In this document: positions 1-10,984 of the stretch, one piece after another
Layout of the letters: each line of letters opens with the position of its first letter
Numbering within the stretch: position 1 is the first letter of the stretch
NCBI RefSeq assembly: GCF_000165425.1
Contig: NW_001799111.1
Coordinates: 133,779-197,778, forward strand
Source: Paramecium tetraurelia
Lineage: Eukaryota; Ciliophora; Oligohymenophorea; Peniculida; Parameciidae
DNA: 64,000 nucleotides
Direction of reading: 5' to 3'
Made by a program: the position numbers and the translations under genes
Notes under the pieces: generated by a model
Seen by the model: the letters and a program-made list of their open reading frames with translations, nothing else
The model's database searches: none
What the model was told of the DNA's origin: nothing

Positions 1-37
1 CTTGTTATTGGTATTGTAACTTATTTGCCTGATCCAT
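1..37 (-). CDS. 5' end of a gene running off the left edge (partial)
   Basis: On the minus strand an ATG at 37 opens a Gln-rich start (MDQANKLQYQQQ) that runs off the window with no TGA. The AT-rich stretch before it and the composition look like a Paramecium N-terminus. A competing plus-strand reading is open from base 1 to a TGA at 103-105 (34 codons, beginning LVIGIVTYL). With so little sequence I cannot decide between them. Confidence 0.28.
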
Positions 38-193
38 AAGTTATACTTTTTAATTCCAGAATATATTAATAATTTAATACTCAAAATAAACAAGCAATAA
101 ATTGAATGGACTCTGGATGCAAATATTGCACTCGCACAATTTAAACATCATTAATATTATATAATTAAGATTGCCAATTCAATCAAATGCTCC

Positions 194-718
194 TCATTCA
201 ACCTCTGAACTTTAATCTGAATCTAATCCATTAATAAAAAATTCTTGATCCTACTTCTCAACCATAGATTGATTTCCATTTTCCCTCTTCTCTATAGCTT
301 GAACATTCTTAAGCAGCTTTTGTCTCAACTCCTCATCCGCCTCATTGTAACTGTCTTCTCTCCTTGAATAATCTTGCTTCCTTTCATCATAATCATCATA
401 AGGTGTACTTTATTTTGTTGAGAGTTCATTTTTTGAAGTATAATTTTCCTAAATATGATACTTCTTTATGTGATTCCTCAAAGGCATTTTGCTAGTATAT
501 TGTTTACCGCAGTATTGACAATTCGTTTTTTCCTTGTTTGAATTATACAAGTAATCCTGGTTGTGCGACCTCTTCTTCAAATTTAATTGGGGACCACTGC
601 TTTTGTTGAAACTGCTATCTCCAAGTTTGATCTGATTGAAAAGTCGAGTGTATTTCTCAGTTAATAGTTTCTATTCATTGAGGTAATTGCTAATGAAGTC
701 TGCCAACTTATAGTTCAT
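194..718 (-). CDS. Small C2H2 zinc-finger protein (174 aa)
   Basis: One uninterrupted frame from ATG at 718 to TGA at 194-196, with TAG and TAA read as Gln. One classical C2H2 finger is visible: C67-x2-C70-x12-H83-x4-H88, with the usual Lys/Arg-rich helix. Around it are a hydrophilic N-terminus (MNYKLADFI..) and an acidic, charged tail with many Glu, Asp and Arg residues. A single finger can bind DNA, RNA or protein, so the target cannot be told. No intron is needed. The nearest gene upstream on this strand begins beyond 718. The next one downstream may be the partial gene at 1-37. The gene call is fairly secure; the function is only inferred from the finger. Confidence 0.72.
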
Positions 719-780
719 AAAAATAATAACAAATTCTAAAAGGATTTCTGAAATAAGCTCAAGACCAATTATTTATATGA

Positions 781-1149
781 TTATAAAAATAAAGGACTTA
801 ATTAATAATCTCAACTCTTTTAAAGGTTTTCACCTTTCAAAAGGCGAACGATTATAACTACATTATTGGAAGGGATCTCATTCTATTAATACAATAATTG
901 ATAAGCAATCCCTTTGAACCACTCATCAATTATTGGATTAATTAAGAGTAAATGTTAAACACTTTCTTGCTTAAATATTTTTTATTTAATCTTTCCGCAT
1001 GTGATTCAGAGGAATTTGAATTAGCATCTATTGTTCTAAATAGGAAGAATTAAGCAGACCCTATGAAATCTGAATTTTTCAATTTATATAATTTAATTTA
1101 AATATAAGGATTATTATAACAAATATCGATTCTTTTCAAGCCTTTTTGA
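781..1149 (+). other. Orphan open frame, possible gene relic
   Basis: A plus-strand frame is open from 781 to the TGA at 1147-1149 and reads like protein (for example YIIGRDLILLIQQLI, then an ATG at 952 followed by MLNTFLLKYFLF). It has no ATG before 952. A second frame starting at an ATG near 776 (MIIKIKDLINNL) is also open for about 46 codons. Neither gives a complete gene, and I found no convincing intron joining them. It may be a decayed gene, or chance in a code with one stop codon. The rest of 719-1524 is AT-rich with nothing else supportable. Confidence 0.22.
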
Positions 1150-1524
1150 AATTATAAAATTAATTAGCGTGATTATTTGAAGACCAAATTCTTTAACTCT
1201 TTTTAAATTATTAAATTTTTATCAAATGCTAATAAACATTTAAACTAGAATTGATTTATCATTAAATTTAAAGTTGATATTTGATTGATTATTAAGTCTA
1301 ATTTTATTGAAAACTTTATACATTATTAAAGTATATTAGGTAAAAGTTTATTTTCCAGTAAATAATTTAAGGATATACATTCAATAATTATTTGTAAATA
1401 GAAATAAGATTTTATTTATTGTGGTAAAATTACATTTTTTTCATCAAAATTATAAGATAATATAAATGGTTTATCACAAATTGTTAAAACACAAAATAAA
1501 TCAAACATTAGAAAGCTATCTAAG

Positions 1525-1902
1525 ATGAAAAATTATTAATTTGAAGAAGACTAGTCAAATTATCATTATACTATCTAAGATATCTCCTTAGACACTATAA
1601 AATTGACCGTTTACATAAAATTAAATTTAGTGAACTTTATTGAATTAACTTATCAATTCTCTATACTTTCAACTTTATGTGCTAATATATAATTAGAATT
1701 AATTTAATTATTAAATAACTCTCCCAAGATGCAATAATTATTTAAAAACTCTAATAATCAAATTAAATTTGATACCAAATATATCCTACTTTGCTTTGCT
1801 TTTTATTTTATTATTTCGATTAAATAATTATTTAACAATATATTTTATTTTTAAAGTAAGATAATTTATTATAAAAAATTATTCAAGTCGATGATGATTT
1901 GA
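1525..1902 (+). CDS. Hypothetical protein (125 aa), uncertain
   Basis: ATG at 1525 to TGA at 1900-1902 without a break. The N-terminal third is hydrophilic (MKNYQFEEDQSNYHY..). The C-terminal half has a hydrophobic run (ILLCFAFYFIISI) that could be one membrane segment, followed by Lys-rich residues. No family is recognised. Because TGA is the only stop and the region is very AT-rich, an ORF of this size can arise by chance, so the call is weak. It lies just before the more convincing gene at 1990. Confidence 0.28.
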
Positions 1903-1989
1903 ATTCAAAGATATATTTCATGTTTAAGACTTTTATAATTTCTGATTCAGAACTGAAAATTAATTAGTCAAATTTATTTTATTATTATT

Positions 1990-2352
1990 ATGCAAAAACA
2001 AGCAATCGGAATGACTAGGTCTGTAAATCTCAGTCGATAATCATCTATCTCATCTCAAACATCAAATTCAGATAAAAAACCTAAAATTAACTCGTACATT
2101 TCATTATCACCTCGCTTTGATCCAGAAAAAGGTTTGGCTTTTGAGAACAGTATCAAGGAAGTTAAAATAAAAGAAGATGAACCAGAATCTCCATAATAAT
2201 AGCTCTAGGAGAGTTAGAGTTTATAAAAAATTGGAAAGATCAGGAAATAATCAAGTTTCACTTTAAAAGCATAAAAAGATGAATAAATGAAAAAAAGTCA
2301 ATTCAGTAGAACATAAAGAGCAGATAGCTTAAATCCTTAGAAAAATCAATGA
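1990..2352 (+). CDS. Small basic Ser/Gln-rich protein (120 aa)
   Basis: One frame from ATG at 1990 to TGA at 2350-2352. The start MQKQAIGMTRS is followed by a Ser-rich stretch, a short more ordered piece (YISLSPRFDPEKGLAFENS), then an alternating Lys/Glu/Gln and Ser tail. No domain is recognised. The composition suggests an intrinsically disordered protein. It has no intron and sits on the same strand as the Rab gene 500 bases downstream. Codon choice and composition look coding; the function is unknown. Confidence 0.55.
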
Positions 2353-2395
2353 ATTTTAATTTATTCTTTTTCATTATAAAGAAAATATTGTTAAA

Positions 2396-2737
2396 ATGAA
2401 ATCTATAATGTATGGCTTATGTATCCTTAAACTTAAGATTCCTTTACATATATTTTTAGAAGGTTTGTTTTTTGAGCAATTCATTTCTAATAAATTTAGG
2501 TACACTTTAATTGTTGATTAAATAATTAATAATAAATTTCATTGTTTTGTGGCTTTGCATAATTAAAGATATTACTAAATGAACTATCCAATCTTCATTT
2601 AAGCTTAAAAAATTTATTATCAACCTTATTCAAGTATATCTAGAGTGATGTTTAAGTTATTTTTTGTAAAATAAACTCTTGGAAACTCGAAATTCTTCAT
2701 AAATTGTCCAATGGAATAGGATACCAAATAACAATGA
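2396..2737 (+). CDS. Hypothetical protein (113 aa), uncertain
   Basis: ATG at 2396 to TGA at 2735-2737 in one frame. It is rich in aromatic and hydrophobic residues (for example CFVALHNQRYYQMNYPIFIQ) and ends with a polar tail (MEQDTKQQ). There is no recognisable domain and no clear signal peptide, though residues 5-25 are fairly hydrophobic. It occupies the otherwise empty stretch before the Rab gene. It could be a real short gene or chance reading of AT-rich intergenic DNA. Confidence 0.28.
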
Positions 2738-2854
2738 ATAGGGTTTGAGGACTTTAAGTTTATAGCCAACTAAATTTGCATATTTGAATCGATTATAAAT
2801 ATATATTTATATAGAATCTGTTCTATTCTGTGTTAATAATATTTAAATATAAAA

Positions 2855-3544
2855 ATGAGTTTGTAATAGGAATATGATTACCTTTTCAAGATACTTTTGA
2901 TTGGAAACTCAGCTGTAGGAAAATCGTCTTTGTTACTTCGATTTGCTGACAATGTGTTCAATGAAAGTTTTTTGCCTACAATTGGTGTAGATTTCAAGAT
3001 TCGTACTTTTGATTTGAATGGGAAGACAGTAAAGTTGTAGGTACTTTTGGGATTTAAATTTAGATTTGGGACACTGCAGGATAAGAAAGATTCAAAACAA
3101 TAACAAATTCTTATTACAAAGGAGCTCATGGAATTATATTGGTTTACGATGTGACTGATAAGTAATCATTCAAGGATGTGGAAAATTGGTTAGCAGGTAA
3201 TTCTATTAAATACATCATCTAGAGGTGGAAAAGTACGCAAATGAAAATGTTGTAAGAGTACTTGTGGGCAATAAGGTTGATTTAGAAAGTAAGAGAGAAG
3301 TAACATCTGAAGAAGGAAAAGAACTTGCAGATTCTTTGAATATCCGTTTTATAGGTAGTTATGTAAATTAACAAAAGAAACATCTGCAAAGAACTCATCA
3401 AATGTGGAGAAAGCTTTTATTACTCTAGCAAATGAAATCAAAGCAAAAGTAGCAAAGAGCAGTGAAGCTATCCCAGTAAAAACAGGACCTCGCATCACTC
3501 CTGATCAATAATAGAATACGGTCAAAGATACTGGATGCTGTTGA
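2855..3544 (+). CDS. Rab-family small GTPase (205 aa)
   Basis: A Rab1/Rab8-like GTPase that would switch between GTP and GDP to direct vesicle transport. Visible motifs in order: P-loop GNSAVGKS (residues 17-24), switch I around [12 protein letters not shown], switch II WDTAGQERFK, the guanine-specificity box NKVD, and the ETSAK box. The C-terminus ends in DTGCC, the usual double-geranylgeranylation signal. Three tiny introns (3041-3063, 3197-3222, 3355-3377) restore the frame exactly; 618 coding bases remain. The start keeps the typical [11 protein letters not shown] lead. It converges with the coiled-coil gene on the other strand, with only 28 bases between the two stops. Which Rab subfamily is uncertain. 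Confidence 0.93.
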
Positions 3545-3572
3545 CACACATTATAACCATATTATTATTTAT

Positions 3573-6208
3573 TCAATTTGTGGGTTTGTATTACGATACA
3601 ATTATTTAAGGAGCTTAATAACTGGTATAGTCTCTAGATCCAACTCTATCAATAATTTATGATGACACATTATCTTCTTTTGGATATAAATTTCTATGAT
3701 AGAATTATTACATTACTTCTCAAGATTATTAGTGATAATCACCTACTTTGTTGTTGTTGTTGTACTGTTCTACAAAGGCTAAAATTAATAATTCTAAGAA
3801 ATGGGAGTGGGCGACGGTAGATTTTATGTTGAAGATTAATAAACATTAGAAGTTGTACTCTTTTAAACATAGCTTGTAGTTTAAACGATAGGCTATTGCT
3901 ATTGAATTAGAGTGGTTGATGTTGTGATTTGTTATTGTTATTATGGTAATTTTTTGGATTATCTTAATTTTACTTCTTCTAGAATATTGATTTGAGATTC
4001 ATATTCAGTAATCTAGATAAGAATATACTATTACCTTCTAAATCATGTTGTTTATTCTGACTTCTTGGTCTCTCTTTAGATTTTATAATCTTTCAATTTC
4101 TAATTAGAGAGTTTCAATTTAAGCTTCCAGTTCTCTTATTCTTAATTCTTTTGTTCTTACTTATTCCTTAATTACTAAAACAGTATTTGTATTAACAGAA
4201 CTTGAATTAGAATTTAAAGTCATTTCTAATTCAATTATTTTTTGATTCTTTTGTTAAATAATATCAGTGAGTTCTTTAATCTTAGGTTCATCTGTAAGTA
4301 CAACAGTTTTTTCAATTAATGATTGGGTATTCCTTGTTTCATATTCCTTAGTTCTTATTTCAAATTCCCTAATTCTAGTTTCGTAAATTGATATTTTATT
4401 CTGTTGTTCTTTAAGTTTTGCTTCCAAATCTCTAACTTTTGAGTCATCATAACTAAATTTAAGCGATTATGATTGGAATTATTGAGATTATAATTCTTTG
4501 ATTCTTAATTCTAATTCCTAAATTTATCTATAGTAATTGTCTCTCTCTCTTCTTAAAGCATCATCCTATGAATTTCTAATAGAAGTTGTTTACAACTCTC
4601 TGACTTTCATTTCTAATTCTTATACTTATCTCTAAAAGTTATCTCTTTCTCTTTTTAAAGAGAGGTATTGAATATCATTCTCAATGTTAATAGTTGTTAT
4701 ATTAGTAACAGATTTATTTCCCTACTTGATCAAAGCATCATATTCAATTCTCAATTGATCATATTCCTTCAACCTAATTTCAGTCTAAAAGTAACGATTC
4801 TTCCAAACTTCTAGTTCTTGTTAAATATTTTACAACTCCTTAGATAAGTTTTCAACACTCTTATATTTTGAAGAATTTGATTCTACAATATCTTTGTATC
4901 TAAGATAATTTGCATTTTGTTCATTGTATTTAATTGATAATTCTGAATATGTTTCTTCAAGTTCTTTGATTCTCAACATAAATGTATCACAATCTTTTTC
5001 TAATTCTTCAATTTAAATCTCCAATTTCCACTTTTATTCTTCTATTTCCTCAAATCTTTCTGAATTAAACACATTAGCTGATAATCTGAATCCTTCCATT
5101 TCCTAATTTTATTGTTCAATTTTAGATTGTGCTGCTTCCAATTACCTTCTCAATTGATCTAATTCACTTTCATAATTAGCAATTTGTTGTTATTATTGAG
5201 ACATTTTGGATGATTATTATAAACTCATCTACTAAGTCATTTACTAAGTCATAGTGAGACGAGTCCTTTGCATTTCCTACTCTTTTTCTCCTAATAAACG
5301 ATTCAATTAATCAATTCTAGCTAATAACTTAGATTCATCTGATGTTTATTGACGTGCTTCTAATACTTTACATCTATCCTTCCATACTCCCAATTCATGA
5401 ATTAATGCTTCTATATCAGCTTCTAATGAATTGACTCTATCATTCTACGATAATTTCACTCTTATTTCTTGGCTTTCCAAAATAACAGCATCATATTTTT
5501 CTTTCCACCTTTGAATTTCTAATCGCAACTCTTCAATCAATGATTCCTAATCACTTAATTGTTAGGATATTAAATCAACACTTTGATACTTCTCAAATTT
5601 CTTCTTTGCTTCTAATTCAAATAATTTCAATTTATTTTAATAATACGCTAGCTGTTTTAATTATTCAGCATTATCTTTATCTTTTTGTTCAAGTTCTGAG
5701 TATTTGCGTTTCCATGACTCTATCTCAATCATTAACTTCTCTATTTCTGTTCTGCTCTTTAACTCACTTTCACTTCGTAACATCATTAATTCCTTCTGAG
5801 TGGCTTCCAATTCCTATTACGTGATTAACAGTTCTTTTCTGAGAATGGTTACATCAGAGCTTGAACTTGATTTGTAAGTGGCTACTTCCCTCTTTAATTA
5901 CTCAATGACTTCTCTAAATATGTGCATCTTAACTACCTCATTCTTAAATTATCTTAGATCAACTCTTCATAATGATGTTGTCTTTCTGCTTCTGACTTCT
6001 CGTAAGTTTTAGTGCGTTGTACCACCATGAAATCTTTGTCATCTACTTTCCCAAGCAACTAGGTTGAAGACCAATTGGCTTATTGAGGAGCCACTTAAAA
6101 GCTTTCTTCCTTATATCTTATTTGTTAGGTTTCATTATATGATGTTGTCTAAATGGTTTATTATTATCCTTATTGATTCATTGTCTAAAATGTTCTGCTA
6201 TAATTCAT
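3573..6208 (-). CDS. Large coiled-coil protein (855 aa)
   Basis: ATG at 6208 to TGA at 3573-3575, with introns at 5914-5936, 4013-4034 and 3694-3716. The remaining 2568 bases divide exactly by three. The first ~90 residues are Gln-rich and disordered (MNYSRTFQTMNQQG). A ~600-residue heptad-like region rich in Glu, Lys, Leu and Ile follows, for example KVRDLEAKLKEQQNKI. The C-terminal ~120 residues are low in charge and rich in Thr, Pro and Gln (poly-Q, then PSPTPISQ). Long coiled coils of this kind are common in ciliate cytoskeleton and basal-body proteins, but no specific family is identified. Its start lies 13 bases from that of the PGM gene on the other strand. A 24-base intron-like stretch near 3717-3740 leaves the frame unchanged either way. 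Confidence 0.8.
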
Positions 6209-6221
6209 TATTATTTTATTT

Positions 6222-7452
6222 ATGAAGATACTTTTTGTAATAATCGATGGGGTTGCTGATGTTGGTACTCCTGAGACTTAATTTAAAACCCCCCTTCGAA
6301 TTGGCTTAAATACCAACTATGAATCAAATTGCCTCAACTGGACTTGCTGGCTTGATGGATCCAGTCGAACCAGGGCTATCTTGTGGAAGTGACACAGCTC
6401 ACATGAGCATTTTTGGTTATGATCCATTTACATTTTACAGAGGCAGAGGAGCATTTGAAACAATGGGCTCTGGAATTGATATGGAAGTAGGAGACATAGC
6501 ATTCAAATGTAATTTCGCATATATCGAAAATGGAATTGTGAAATTAAGAAGAGTAGACAGAGAATTCCCTGAATGGGGTCTTCCTTTGATTGATGCTCTC
6601 AACACTCAACTAAAGACTCCCATTTAAATACAAGCAAATCACGCAACAGAACATCGAATTGGATTGAAAGTAGTGTCAAATCATTATTCGGGTGAATTGT
6701 CAGATGAAATCATAGGCACTGATCCACTCAAAGATAATCTACCCTTGAGATAAGCTAAACCAAAAGTACAATGCGAAAAGGCTATCAGGACTGCCAAAAT
6801 TATAAATGAACTATCCGATTCCATACATTAAATGCTATCTGAACATCCTATTAATATACAAAGATAATAGTAAGGACTACCCACAGCTAACATTGTACTC
6901 TTGAGAGGATGTGGATAAAGAATTAAAGTTCAAAGCTTCTAAGAGAAGTATGGTTGGAAGGGGGCAGTCATTGCTCCTACAGCCATTATCTAAGGATTAG
7001 GAAAGACCATTGGTTTGGAATGGCATCATGTTGAGGGTGCTACAGGAGACTATAATAGCAATTTCATTAACAAAGCAAAAAAAGCAAGTGAATTATTAGA
7101 AAATGATTATGACTTTGTATTCTTACACATCAAAGCAGTTGATGATGCAGGACATGACAAAAATAAAGATCTCAAAATTAAGTATATATAGAAGGTGGAT
7201 GAAATGCTTAATTATTTTGTGGATAACACTAAACTGCAAGATGCTGTGATAGCTGTTACTGGTGATCATACTACTCCATATGCTTATGGAGATCACACTT
7301 TTTAGAGTGTTCCATTTATCGTTAGCAAATTGAGTTTATTGAATGGAAAGAAGAATGATGTTTAATTTAATGAGATTTCATGTTTAAAAGGGTCTTTGGG
7401 TAGATTTTGTGGAAAATAAGTGATGTAAATTATAAAATAGTATAGTTCATGA
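6222..7452 (+). CDS. apgM: Archaeal-type cofactor-independent phosphoglycerate mutase, one-base frame break
   Basis: An alkaline-phosphatase-superfamily enzyme of the ApgM type, which interconverts 3- and 2-phosphoglycerate in glycolysis using two metal ions. Visible: N-terminal IIDG (residues 7-10) with the metal-binding Asp, GSDTAHMSIFGYDP with the presumed catalytic Ser, GRGAFETMGSG, DDAGHDKN and TGDHTTP. These match family landmarks in order. The frame beginning at ATG 6222 and the frame used from about 6300 differ by one base. The break falls on a run of six C at 6289-6294; with five C the family sequence continues smoothly (..KTPFELAQIPTM). No GT..AG intron of suitable length can bridge it. 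So it is either an assembly error or an inactivating insertion. About 409 residues if joined. Confidence 0.88.
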
Positions 7453-7485
7453 TTATAATTAAATAAATATAAAATATTTTCTGTT

Positions 7486-8209
7486 ATGAGTTTATTTGAA
7501 GAAGTTAACAACCTTTTAGACACAGAAAAAGATAAAATGGCACATGAGTAATATATTTAATATCCTTAAGTACTTATAATTCATTACTTGACTTATAAAG
7601 GGAAAACTATGGGTTCTATGAAATTAATGAAGTATTCTTCGGCAACACCCATTCAAATTTAGACAAATACCTTAAAAAGATTAAGGAAACAATAGCTAAA
7701 AATACTAGGAATATTGAGAATTTTAAGAATGCTTATGACTTTGGAAGTATGCTTAGTGTTAAGGAAAAATTCAAATTGTTGAGCATTGATAAATTTTACA
7801 AGGGCTAAAACAAATTGCCAAAATGGTTTGATGAATATAAAATGGAATAATTAGAGAGGGCAAGGGAATACATTAATAATTTTGCTTTGCGTTCCTATAA
7901 AAATAGAGTTAATGAGACAGTAATGGCTGAAAGGAAACGACTCGAAAAAAAAGTACTTAATTTGATTGATGAAATTCATACTTCTTATACTGTAGAACTT
8001 AAATTGGAACCACCCATTTTAAAAATTTAAGAGTTACAACATTGTAAATAATGTAATTTTACATATTAGTACTTGAGGAAATGCAAGAATATGATCGCAT
8101 AATATCTGAATTAGTTATAGTTGTTATGCATAAGGTGGATGAGGCATGCGCTTAGATAGTCAGAAACTTCCTTGAATTTCAGTCAAAATGTGAAACACTA
8201 TTTAAATGA
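7486..8209 (+). CDS. Hypothetical protein, partly coiled coil (224 aa)
   Basis: ATG at 7486 to TGA at 8207-8209 with two introns, 7548-7570 and 8044-8069, leaving 675 coding bases. The protein is hydrophilic and mostly helical in appearance: a Lys/Asn-rich first half with KLPKWFDEYKMEQLERAREYI, then a basic helix KNRVNETVMAERKRLEKKVLNLIDEI, and a Cys-containing C-terminal helix (CAQIVRNFLEFQSKC). No known domain is recognised and there is no signal peptide or membrane segment. It lies between the PGM and WD-repeat genes on the same strand, with 33 and 46 bases of spacing. The gene structure is well supported; the function is unknown. Confidence 0.7.
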
Positions 8210-8255
8210 ATTCATTTCATAAATTTATAATAACCAAATTTTTACTTGAAAATTT

Positions 8256-9383
8256 ATGGACGAAGAAAAACCAGGTTTTTTTGAGTAGTTAAGATAACTC
8301 TATCAGAACAGGGAGAAAATAGAGTCCAAGATTGTGGGATTTCATATGCAAAAACAATTTAAGATTTCTCACCTCTATGGCAATGAAGAGCAAATAAATT
8401 GCATGGACTTAATTGACATTTCTGAGACTGAATCATTTATTATAGTATGTTCTGATGCTAAAATCAAATTATATTCACACACTACCAAATTAGATAAATT
8501 ATTTGAGTTTGTCATTCAATTTGAAGCCAATGAACATCTTGATTATGATGGACTGAAAAATGAGAAACAAAAAAAGTTTCTAAGACATTCTAAACAACTA
8601 ACAACAGGATCTGTTAAAGAACTCATAATGTTCTGCCATTTCGCATACATTCATGATCAATTATATGTATTTGCAGGTGGAGACCTAGGATATGTCTACC
8701 AAATTGAAATCAAAGAAAATCCTGAATATTTCTTACTTGAAGGACATCACAATGTGATCACAGGATTAGCTAGTAACAACAAAGGAGCATTTTCATCATC
8801 TAAAGATGGTTCAATTATTTAGTGGGATGTCACTAATAGATAAATTGTTTAAGTGCTTAGAGATGGAGATACGCCAGAAGCAGAAGTCTTGTGTGTTTCA
8901 GCTAATTAAGAACATGTGATTGGAGCATACTCTGATGGGAAATTGAAGTTGTGGACAATCTAGGATTATAAAAATGATAGTTGGACTTATAAAATTAATA
9001 AATCGCCTACTATCATATTTTAAGGTCCGTTGTAAGATATTTATCCTCATATAACTTAAATATTCTTATTAAAATAAACTATTGTAACAAAACATCTAAA
9101 TGGTATTTTGAATTACTTTGTGTTCGATTTGTAAGGCAGAACCATATCACTTAGAGATTGGGAGATGTCAAATGAGAATTATTGGGAAAGCATAGATGTG
9201 AAATTTCCATACCTGATCTATACTTGTTTTAATCGTATGCAAGTGATAACCCTTAAAAAAAACAAACTCACTTATGAAGCTGAATTAGATGTTTTGCCAT
9301 CTAGCAAACTGACAATATCCAAAATATCAAATAGATTGATTGTTATTGGAAGGATGAATTAATACACAATTTTATAATAATGA
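8256..9383 (+). CDS. WD40-repeat beta-propeller protein (375 aa)
   Basis: One intronless frame, ATG 8256 to TGA 9381-9383. The N-terminus (MDEEKPGFFEQLRQLYQ) is a short helix. The body shows degenerate WD repeats: LYVFAGGDLGYVYQIE, then FLLEGHHNVITGLA...SKDGSIIQWDV, then HVIGAYSDGKLKLWTI. GH and WD dipeptides are at the right spacing in at least two repeats, and weaker strands fill the rest. Such propellers act as protein-interaction scaffolds in many complexes, so the fold is clear but the partner is not. It is short for a seven-bladed propeller plus N-terminal helix, so one or two blades may be very divergent. Confidence 0.82.
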
Positions 9384-9662
9384 TATATATGTATATTCAT
9401 TGCAAGATTATTATCTATTAGTATTTTAAATAAATTTGTTCTTTAATATCAACTCATAAAGCAATTCCAAAAATTAATTCATTCTAATGGCGTTTTTAAA
9501 TAATTAATATTAAAATAGCTAAATTTTGGATTATTATCATGGTGATTAACTAAATGAAAAATGCGTCATTTAGTATTAATTTATTACATAATGCGCATGA
9601 AAATAGGCATTAATTAACCAAATTCTTTAAATTCATGATCTAATTTATTAAATATCCAGCAA

Positions 9663-10656
9663 ATGCACTCCCAACATGTTAAGTTAAGTGATGACCCAGA
9701 ACTATCTGCAGTATGTTCAGCCCTCCTTCTTGCCTTCATAGAGAATTCTCGTGTTTTAAGATATTGTTCCGGAGGTGGAGACTACACAAACACTCAAAAT
9801 GATTTTGGAGATCATTAATTAGAAATGGATGTTTAATGCGAATTAAATGTTAACACAGAATTGAAGAAGACAGGCTTCGTCAGTCATTCAGCAAGTGAGG
9901 AAACACCAGAAGTACAATTATCAATTAATCCATTTTTAGATGAAGCTTCTATCTGAAGGTGGAAAGTTCATAGTCACATTTGACCCATTGGATGGAAGTT
10001 CAATTATCGGAACCAACTTTGCAGTCGGAACAATTGTGGCCATATGGAAATCTGATGAAAATCTATTGATCGGAAAGAGAGGAAGAGACATGGTATCAGC
10101 CTGCTGCTGTCTCTATGGTAGTCGTACTAATGTTGTCTTCTGGAATGAAAAAGAATAAAAAATTTAAGAATACACATTGTTTGGTATCATAATAATTTTA
10201 TCATTAGATGGAGACAAATAAGGTCATTGGGAATTGACAAAGGATAACATCAAGATTAAGCCAAAAGGTAAATTGTTCAGTCCAGGAAATACAAGATGCA
10301 TTGTCGATCATATCCCCTATAGAGAAGTTGTTGATTATTGGATTCACAATGGCTATACTCTTAGATACTCTGGTGGCATGGCTCCAGATATTTGCTAAAT
10401 CTTCCTAAAAGAAGTTGGCGTCTTCTCATGTTTTGGAGATGCAAAAAATCCATCTAAACTCAGATATCTTTATGAGTGCGCTCCACTCTCCTTCTTAATC
10501 GAGAAGGCTGAAGGAAAATCATTTAATGGTAAACATTCAGTTTTAGACACTGAAATTACAGGATATCAACAAAAAAGTGAAATTATTGTTGGAAGTGCAG
10601 ATGAAATCGAATTTTTCAAATCAATCTGGAAGAAGCATGGTATTTTAAAGGAATGA
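9663..10656 (+). CDS. Sedoheptulose-1,7-bisphosphatase / fructose-bisphosphatase family (313 aa)
   Basis: A metal-dependent sugar bisphosphatase. The active-site block GGKFIVTFDPLDGSSI and the following TNFAVGTI are clear. GKLFSPGN and YTLRYSGGMAPD are closer to the sedoheptulose enzyme than to ordinary fructose-1,6-bisphosphatase. APLSFLIEKAEGKS is the usual C-terminal metal or substrate segment. Introns at 9912-9939 and 10184-10207 leave 942 coding bases. The second intron is 24 bases with no in-frame TGA, so an unspliced product would just carry eight extra residues. The start follows an in-frame TGA at 9636-9638, and no plastid or mitochondrial leader is obvious, so it is probably cytosolic. 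In a non-photosynthetic cell it would act in the pentose phosphate or related sugar pathways. Substrate specificity is inferred. Confidence 0.9.
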
Positions 10657-10984
10657 TGATGTAATATATATAAAATTTTATTATAAATTTATTTTTAAGG
10701 ATAAATAATCATTATTTGTATTAATTTTTATAAAAATGTTTAATATATAATAATTATAATTCATTATTTTCATTAATCAAACTTAAATGTTCTATTAAAT
10801 AATAAATATTTGAGAAATCTCAGAATAAAATTAGATAAAGAAAATTGATTTTATATTTTCTTATTTCCAGAATTTTTAGAAAATAAAATTACGATAACCA
10901 AAAAATTAATTCTGAATCATAAATTTATAAAATTGTCAAACATTAATTAGTATAATCATACTCCTCATATAAATAGAAATTATC
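10657..10984. other. AT-rich intergenic stretch between convergent genes
   Basis: This stretch separates the stop of the bisphosphatase gene (+) from the stop of the giant coiled-coil gene (-). It is long for this window. I see only AT-rich sequence with short T and A runs, no protein-like frame, no RNA gene and no repeat. Confidence 0.5.

Noticed and set aside
2878-3129. 83-codon minus-strand ORF over the Rab gene.
   Set aside because: Antisense to the P-loop and switch regions of an unmistakable GTPase.
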